This document shows positions 58,949 to 64,000 of a stretch of 64,000 bases of DNA, piece by piece. A program made the position numbers and the translations under genes. The DNA lies in assembly GCF_001690185.1 (NCBI RefSeq), contig NZ_LZGN01000018.1, positions 20,873-84,872 on the forward strand, written 5' to 3'. The notes below the pieces were generated by a model. The model had not been told where the DNA came from, did not search any database, and was given only the letters and a program-made list of their open reading frames with translations. This DNA comes from Gilliamella sp. wkB308 (GTDB lineage: Bacteria > Pseudomonadota > Gammaproteobacteria > Enterobacterales > Orbaceae). How positions within the stretch are numbered: position 1 is the stretch's first letter; each line of letters starts with the position of its first letter.

Positions 58949-60592
58949 ATGGCAAATTCATTGATGAATACCGGAATTAGTGGATTAAATGCAGCGCAAA
59001 ATATGCTTAATGTAATTAGCAATAATATCAGTAATGCCCATACCGCAGGCTATAATCGTCAACAACAAATATTAACGCAGGCAAATGGTACACAACATCA
59101 TTTTGGTTTTGTTGGGAATGGGGTTTCTGTAACAGCGGTGAATCGTGCATTTAACCAATTTGTTGTTGGGCAATTGCGACAATCGCAATCACAAAATGGA
59201 TCGATAAAATCCTATTATAATGAATTATCAAAAGTTGATAATCTTCTGGCTGAAAATGAAAACAGTATTTCATCGCAACTAAATAACCTTTTTTCTAGCT
59301 TAAATAAGCTTACGTCAAATGCAGGTGATGCCTCGACAAAACAGTCTGTTATCAGTAATTTGACGTCGTTGGTTGGACAATTTAATAAAACCGAAAATAA
59401 TCTTAAAAATCAAATTGCCAATATCAATACTGAATTAACCAATAATGTCAATCAGGTTAATACTTATTTAGAGCAAATTGCCGAATTAAATCAAAAAATA
59501 TCAAAATTACAAGCCGTAAGTGGTGGGAACGAACCTAATGCTTTGCTTGATCAGCGTGATCAGCTGGTCAACGAATTGAGTGAAATTATAGGAATTACCG
59601 TAACTGAGCAAAATGGACAATATAATCTGTCGTTAGCTAACGGTTTAAGTTTAGTGCAGGGGTCGTCGGTGAACTTACTATCTGTTCAACCGTCACAACA
59701 AGATCCTGCAATAAATACAATTGTTTACACGCATAATTCTGGTGCGACTCAAGAACTGACAAGTCAAAATATCGCATCAGGCCGATTAAATGGATTATTA
59801 ACTTTTCGTGATGGACCACTCTCTCAAGCTCGCAATCAATTGGGCTTAATTGCACTTAATTTAGCTGAGCGTTTTAATGAAGTGCATATGTCTGGCGTTG
59901 ATATCAATGGTTATGCCGGTGAAAAAATGTTTGATTACCGTCAACCGAGTAGTATCACCAATGCTAAAAATCAAGGTAATGCTACCGCTAAAATCAATTT
60001 TGAAGCAGTCACCGAAGTTAAAGCATCGGATTATAAAATTGAATTTAATGGTACTGATTGGGTTGTGACAAGACTGTCTGATCATCAAACTATTACCCCT
60101 CAAATTGAAGATGGCAAACTAATGTTTGATGGTTTATCAATTGAAATAACGGGTAATGCGGTTAAAGGTGACTCGTTTTTAATTAAACCTGTTGCTGATA
60201 TCGCATCGTCATTAGAGTTGTTAGTGACAGATGTGAACAAATTGGCAACCGGAATTAATGATGAAGAAAACGGTGCGGGTGATAACCGCAATGTGAGCAA
60301 ATTATTAGACATACAAAATGAAAAATTAATTAACGGTACAACGACCTTAAACAGCGCTTATACCACGTTAGTTAACTATATTGGTAGTGAAACTCAAACC
60401 GCTAAAATTTCGGCACAATCAAGCCAAAATATAACGCAGCAGATTGACGAACAAAATCAATCAATATCGGGCGTAAATATTGAAGAAGAGTATATCTCTA
60501 TGCAAGTTTATATGCAGTATTATCAAGCAAATGCCAAAGTTATTGATGCTGCAACAACGCTATTTGACACTATTTTAGGTTTAGCGAAGTGA
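58949..60592 (+). CDS. flgK: Hook-filament junction protein FlgK (HAP1)
   Basis: A 547-residue junction protein. The N-terminus is NTGISGLNAAQNMLNVISNNISNAHTAGYNRQ-like (rod/hook motif), and the C-terminus SGVNIEEEYISMQVYMQYYQANAKVI is characteristic. AAGGAG precedes the start. Followed 14 bases later by flgL. Confidence 0.97.
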   Translation: MANSLMNTGISGLNAAQNMLNVISNNISNAHTAGYNRQQQILTQANGTQHHFGFVGNGVSVTAVNRAFNQFVVGQLRQSQSQNGSIKSYYNELSKVDNLLAENENSISSQLNNLFSSLNKLTSNAGDASTKQSVISNLTSLVGQFNKTENNLKNQIANINTELTNNVNQVNTYLEQIAELNQKISKLQAVSGGNEPNALLDQRDQLVNELSEIIGITVTEQNGQYNLSLANGLSLVQGSSVNLLSVQPSQQDPAINTIVYTHNSGATQELTSQNIASGRLNGLLTFRDGPLSQARNQLGLIALNLAERFNEVHMSGVDINGYAGEKMFDYRQPSSITNAKNQGNATAKINFEAVTEVKASDYKIEFNGTDWVVTRLSDHQTITPQIEDGKLMFDGLSIEITGNAVKGDSFLIKPVADIASSLELLVTDVNKLATGINDEENGAGDNRNVSKLLDIQNEKLINGTTTLNSAYTTLVNYIGSETQTAKISAQSSQNITQQIDEQNQSISGVNIEEEYISMQVYMQYYQANAKVIDAATTLFDTILGLAK

Positions 60593-60606
60593 TAAAAGGA
60601 TAAAAA

Positions 60607-61563
60607 ATGCGTGTAAGTACCAATTCAATGTATCAAAAAAATTTAAACAGTATTTTAAATACCAATAACAAGTGGCAAAAATCGGGGTTACATTTAGCAA
60701 CAGGTAAAAAGATTTTATCGCCTTCTGATGATCCTATGGGCGCATCACAATCATTAATATTAAAACAAGCGCAATCTCGAAACGACCAATTTCAAGCCGC
60801 GCGTGAAAGTACCGATAAGTCACTTAGTCGTCAAGATACTATCTTAAAAGAAGTTAATACCGTCATACAAAGTATTCAAGAAACATTGGTTTATGCTGGT
60901 AATGAAACGTTAAATGATGAAAACCGACGTGATTTGGCAAATAAATTACAAGGTTTGAAAGATCAGCTTGTCGCATTAGCCAATTCAAAAGATACTAACG
61001 GCAATTATCTGTTTGCCGGTAATAAAAATGATACGCCCCCTTTTGTGGTTAGTGAATCTGGCGAAGTGAGTTATGTCGGTGGCACCACCACAATTAATAT
61101 TTTTATTGATGATTCACGCGAAGTCCCACTCAGTTTTACCGGTCTTGAAGCCTTTATGACAGGCTCTACCGTTAAGTTGCCAGACGGTTCGCCAGCAGAA
61201 AGTAATCTATTTGCGAGTATCGATTATGCGCTTGATGCGTTAAAGCTCGATTTAGATGACAACAATGAAGATACCATTAAGCAATTTCGAGAAGGCTTAT
61301 CTAAAGCAAGTTGTGGTGTTGATAACTCATTTGATAATGTTTCGACCCTAAGAGCAAAAGGTGGAACAGTATTACAAGAAGTCGAAAGATTAACAACACT
61401 GGGTAAAACGCTAGATATTGAGTTTGAAACGCAAATTAGCCAACTCGAAGATGTAGATTGGTACGATGCCATTTCAGAATACGTGATGCTTCAAGCTAAT
61501 TTACAAGCAGCACAATATACATTTATGAACATGCAAAGCATGTCACTGTTTCAAATGAAATAG
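60607..61563 (+). CDS. flgL: Hook-filament junction protein FlgL (HAP3)
   Basis: A 318-residue flagellin-like junction protein. RVSTNSMYQKNLNSIL and GKKILSPSDDPMGASQSLIL open it, and the C-terminus has DYALDALK followed by the coiled end with YVMLQANLQAAQYTFMNMQ. Last gene of the flagellar block, followed by a strong terminator. Confidence 0.96.
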   Translation: MRVSTNSMYQKNLNSILNTNNKWQKSGLHLATGKKILSPSDDPMGASQSLILKQAQSRNDQFQAARESTDKSLSRQDTILKEVNTVIQSIQETLVYAGNETLNDENRRDLANKLQGLKDQLVALANSKDTNGNYLFAGNKNDTPPFVVSESGEVSYVGGTTTINIFIDDSREVPLSFTGLEAFMTGSTVKLPDGSPAESNLFASIDYALDALKLDLDDNNEDTIKQFREGLSKASCGVDNSFDNVSTLRAKGGTVLQEVERLTTLGKTLDIEFETQISQLEDVDWYDAISEYVMLQANLQAAQYTFMNMQSMSLFQMK

Positions 61564-61628
61564 TCGAGTGAAAACAGATAACAGTATTCATTTCTATTCA
61601 TTATAACTACAATATATCCAACACGTTT

Positions 61629-61651
61629 AGGAGGCTTTCGCCTCCTTTTTT
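61629..61651 (+). terminator. Terminator of flgKL
   Basis: AGGAGGC-TTTC-GCCTCCT then six T. It marks the boundary between the flagellar locus and the duplicated immunity-like genes. Confidence 0.9.
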
Positions 61652-61662
61652 ATGTCTCTAAT

Positions 61663-61782
61663 CTATAAGTCAATAATATCTCGTGGATTTAAATAGTGAA
61701 TTGCTAACTGACAAGGTTTAAATAGGGTAATAACAAAAATAACGCCCCCTATAAGGGTACAAATAAGGGCGAGTATTAACAT
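61663..61782 (-). pseudogene. Truncated remnant of the 62666-63406 membrane protein
   Basis: A 39-codon frame whose first 22 residues (MLILALICTLIGGVIFVITL...) match the N-terminal span of the protein encoded at 62666-63406. It then diverges (CQLAIHYLNPRDIIDL) and stops. DNA identity with 63345-63406 is high. It starts two bases after the stop of the preceding gene, the same spacing as at the intact copy. It looks like the end of a tandem duplication cut off by the flgKL boundary. Confidence 0.75.
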
Positions 61783-61784
61783 GA

Positions 61785-62654
61785 CTATTTTTCCGCCCCG
61801 ACTTCGCAACGAATTTTATCCCACCCTTGGTAAGGTTCGGGTTGGATATGTTTAATTGACTCAACCCGATTTTTATATTCCTGATTATCCATAAGATGGG
61901 AAAATGCACCAAATTTTGAGCCGTCTTTAATTCGTTTATCAGAAAAGGCTGCGGAAGGATAATAGACTGGGTACATTTTTAACCCATGTCCATAATCAAT
62001 TTTGTTATAGCGATAGGATTCACCAAATATTACCTCGCCATTTTTTAACACAAAATAGCCGGTATTGCCTGAGATAGTAAGCGGTATATCACCTTTTATT
62101 GGATCAAAAAAAGTGTCCTCAATAGGCGAATCATCCACACCTATAAAGAAATCGACTTCATCACCGGGTACCGCTGCCATGGGCGATACTCTGGCTGTAA
62201 TAAAATGCCGCCCACCATCAACGGACATGGCAAAGTCGGTTAAATTTTGAGTGGGAATGGCAATATACTGCTTACCGGGGTTGTAATAGTGATATTTAGG
62301 TAAGTCATAAGCGGTATAAAACCGTTTTTGAATTAAGGTGTGAATATTATTTTTATCGTCATGAAACCAAATATGCCCACTGCAATTTTCGCCTTGCAGT
62401 TCAAGGTAGCGGTCAGCATCATAGCGGTAAATCACTTGCCGTTTGGTGCTGACATAATAGAATGAATCATCCAGCACTTCACCGTTTCGGGCAAAGCTAT
62501 AAAAAAGTTGATACCCGTCGCGAGGTTCGGGTTTAGGTGGCATTAGCGGCATGGGTTCGGTCGGGGGGAACGGGGCAATATCCGACAAAATGACCACCGA
62601 GCCGACCGGTATTACAACCAGCGTAATGAATAATGTTATTAATTTTTTTTTCAT
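61785..62654 (-). CDS. Membrane-anchored Tli3-like immunity protein (copy A)
   Basis: A 289-residue protein with one N-terminal span or signal anchor (about residues 4-24), then a proline-rich stretch and a periplasmic domain. Motifs are YRYDADRYLELQGENCSG, FHDDKNNIHTL, IAIPTQNL, SVDGGRHF and GWDKIRCEVG. They resemble proteins annotated as type VI secretion immunity of the Tli3 type; this is from memory, not a search. The start has AAGGA eight bases upstream. Nearly the same gene begins again at 63409. Confidence 0.6.
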   Translation of the reverse strand: MKKKLITLFITLVVIPVGSVVILSDIAPFPPTEPMPLMPPKPEPRDGYQLFYSFARNGEVLDDSFYYVSTKRQVIYRYDADRYLELQGENCSGHIWFHDDKNNIHTLIQKRFYTAYDLPKYHYYNPGKQYIAIPTQNLTDFAMSVDGGRHFITARVSPMAAVPGDEVDFFIGVDDSPIEDTFFDPIKGDIPLTISGNTGYFVLKNGEVIFGESYRYNKIDYGHGLKMYPVYYPSAAFSDKRIKDGSKFGAFSHLMDNQEYKNRVESIKHIQPEPYQGWDKIRCEVGAEK

Positions 62655-62665
62655 CCGTTTGTTCC

Positions 62666-63406
62666 TTAATTGGCGGTGCCTAACCATTGTTGAAAGACTT
62701 CTAACAAGGGGTGGTTATCGGGCAGAATTGTGTCATTATCATCATAATCACATTGCATTTTATCCCAACCGGTGTAGTCATCAGGAATTGGGGGAATGGT
62801 GTCGGGAATGATTTGGCTACGACCTAATATTTTTTTATGTTGATCTCGTTTTGATAACATGTAGGGTGCTTTGGTTCCAAAGGGGCGTTCCGAGGCATGC
62901 AAATTGCCATCTTTAGCTAAAATAAAGGCTTGGTCATTAACTACATCGTATTGGGGAGAATCATGATCGCCTAGCCAGTACCCATCCGCTACATGGATGT
63001 TTCGAAATGAACGCCCCCCGTCAATGGAAGTATTAATCGCAGAGATATCAGATAAAGGGATAGAAATATAGTTTTTAGCAGGGTGTCGATAGGGTTCGGT
63101 ATAAATTTCCCGAGAGCCGGCAGATAAAAGGTAATAAACTTGTTCTTTATCGTCAATGAAATAGAGTTGACCTTGGCAACGGTAACCGGTTAATAGCAGA
63201 TAACGGTTTTCGTCAAATCGATAGACAACTTGTGACGGACTGACAACTTTGGGCTGGCGTAAATTATTGACTGGCGAAACCGCCCACACGCCCAATAAAA
63301 ACAGCAGATAACTTGCTATTTGTACCAGTTTATGACGTGGTTTAAATAGGGTAATGGCAAAAATAACGCCCCCTATAAGGGTACAGATAAGGGCAACGAT
63401 TAACAT
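62666..63406 (-). CDS. Membrane-anchored Tli3-like immunity protein (copy B)
   Basis: A 246-residue protein with two N-terminal spans (about residues 1-20 and 28-45) and a periplasmic domain. It shares the pattern of the neighbours: YRFDENRYLLLTGYRCQGQLYF, FIDDKEQVYYLL, YISIPLSDI, SIDGGRSF and GWDKMQCDYDDND. It is therefore a diverged paralogue of copies A and C. It starts two bases after the stop of copy C (an ATG nine codons earlier would overlap that gene). Eleven bases separate its stop from copy A. Confidence 0.6.
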   Translation of the reverse strand: MLIVALICTLIGGVIFAITLFKPRHKLVQIASYLLFLLGVWAVSPVNNLRQPKVVSPSQVVYRFDENRYLLLTGYRCQGQLYFIDDKEQVYYLLSAGSREIYTEPYRHPAKNYISIPLSDISAINTSIDGGRSFRNIHVADGYWLGDHDSPQYDVVNDQAFILAKDGNLHASERPFGTKAPYMLSKRDQHKKILGRSQIIPDTIPPIPDDYTGWDKMQCDYDDNDTILPDNHPLLEVFQQWLGTAN

Positions 63407-63408
63407 GA

Positions 63409-64000
63409 CTATTTTTCCGCCCCGACTTCGCAACGAATTTTATCCCACCCTTGGTAAGGTTCGGGTTGGATATGTTTAATTGACTCAACCCGATTTTTAT
63501 ATTCCTGATTATCAATAAGCCTATCATAGGCACCAAAATTAGAGCCATCTCTAATTCGTTCATCAGAAAAAGCGGCGGAAGGATAATATATTGGGTACTC
63601 TTTTAATCCAAGTCCGTAATCAATTTTGTTATAACGATAAGATGCTCCAAATATCACCTCGCCATTTTTTAACACAAAATAGCCGGTATTGCCTGAAATC
63701 GTAATAGGTGCGTTTCTTTTTCCTGGTTCGCTATAAATTCCTTGAATTGGTGAATCATCCACACCAATAAAAAAATTCACTTCATCACCGGGTACCGCTG
63801 CCATGGGCGATACTCTGGCTGTAATAAAATGCCGTCCGCCATCAACGGACATGGCAAAGTCGGTTAAATTTTGAGTAGGAATGGCAATATACTGCTTGCC
63901 GGGGTTGTAATAGTGATATTTAGGTAAGTCATAAGCGGTATAAAACCGTTTTTGAATTAAGGTGTGAATATTATTTTTATCGTCATGAAACCAAATATGC
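63409..64000 (-). CDS. Membrane-anchored Tli3-like immunity protein (copy C), 5' end outside the window
   Basis: The C-terminal 196 or so residues of a close duplicate of copy A; the N-terminus lies beyond the right edge. Most of the DNA is identical to 61785-62376. Differences concentrate in two patches: SPIQGIYSEPGKRNAPITISG versus SPIEDTFFDPIKGDIPLTISG, and ERIRDGSNFGAYDRL versus KRIKDGSKFGAFSHL. Both cysteine-containing motifs are conserved in the visible part. Confidence 0.6.
   Translation of the reverse strand, partial: HIWFHDDKNNIHTLIQKRFYTAYDLPKYHYYNPGKQYIAIPTQNLTDFAMSVDGGRHFITARVSPMAAVPGDEVNFFIGVDDSPIQGIYSEPGKRNAPITISGNTGYFVLKNGEVIFGASYRYNKIDYGLGLKEYPIYYPSAAFSDERIRDGSNFGAYDRLIDNQEYKNRVESIKHIQPEPYQGWDKIRCEVGAEK

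Noticed and set aside
61718..61912. Minus-strand frame across the end of copy A and the B remnant (a twin at 63342-63563)
   Set aside because: It is an alternative frame of the duplicated DNA; its repetition only reflects the duplication.

Overview
The window is AT-rich chromosomal DNA from a gammaproteobacterium. Protein sequences and several gene orders are close to enteric bacteria: nagE divergent from nagBAC, fabZ-lpxA-lpxB-rnhB, menA-rraA, fliE divergent from fliFGHIJKLMNOPQR, and fliDST next to fliC. Base composition is far more AT-rich than E. coli, and several expected neighbours are missing (tusB, fmt, the NagE IIA domain, che genes after motB). An Orbaceae-type insect-gut symbiont (Gilliamella, Orbus or Frischella relatives) fits best. 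That placement is inference; the window holds no rRNA gene.

Layout. 1-775: 5' part of dppA, the dipeptide-binding protein. 1.3-4.2 kb: tRNA-Phe, fxsA and groES-groEL behind a heat-shock (sigma32) promoter. 4.3-11.3 kb: mntP, pilW/pilF, rlmN, an M15 peptidase, a CpxAR-like two-component system and the cysteine desulfidase cyuA. 11.4-11.9 kb: tRNA-His and tRNA-Pro, the latter followed by an unusual repeat of its own 3' end. 11.9-19.2 kb: a two-lobed retropepsin-like protein, then an eight-gene operon of two GntR/UTRA regulators, a mannose-family PTS (IIB, IIC, IID, IIA) and two sugar-isomerase-fold deglycases. This operon probably imports and degrades Amadori compounds such as fructoselysine and glucoselysine. 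19.5-25.7 kb: asd and the N-acetylglucosamine regulon (nagC, nagA, nagB, nagE) with candidate NagC and CRP sites between nagB and nagE. 25.9-39.9 kb: sulfur-relay tusCD, fkpA, lipid A genes, yiiX-like, ndh, a HlyD/ABC-2/ABC-2 export set without an ATPase, menA, rraA, dprA and def.

40.1-61.6 kb is a large flagellar locus: fliR to fliF (minus strand), fliE, fliT, fliS, fliD, fliC, fliA, flhDC, motAB and flgKL. It contains the structural type III export genes, rotor, stator, filament, cap, chaperones and the master regulators. Three sigma28 promoters (fliD, fliC, flgKL) can be read directly with 11-base spacers. The flagellin is a minimal 270-residue form. No chemotaxis gene lies in the window.

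61.66-64.0 kb, beyond the flgKL terminator, holds a tandemly duplicated two-gene module of membrane-anchored proteins that resemble type VI secretion immunity proteins of the Tli3 type. Two of the four copies are near-identical except for short variable patches, and one copy is truncated to 39 residues. This is the most accessory-looking part of the window. No transposase, integrase, CRISPR array or rRNA was seen.
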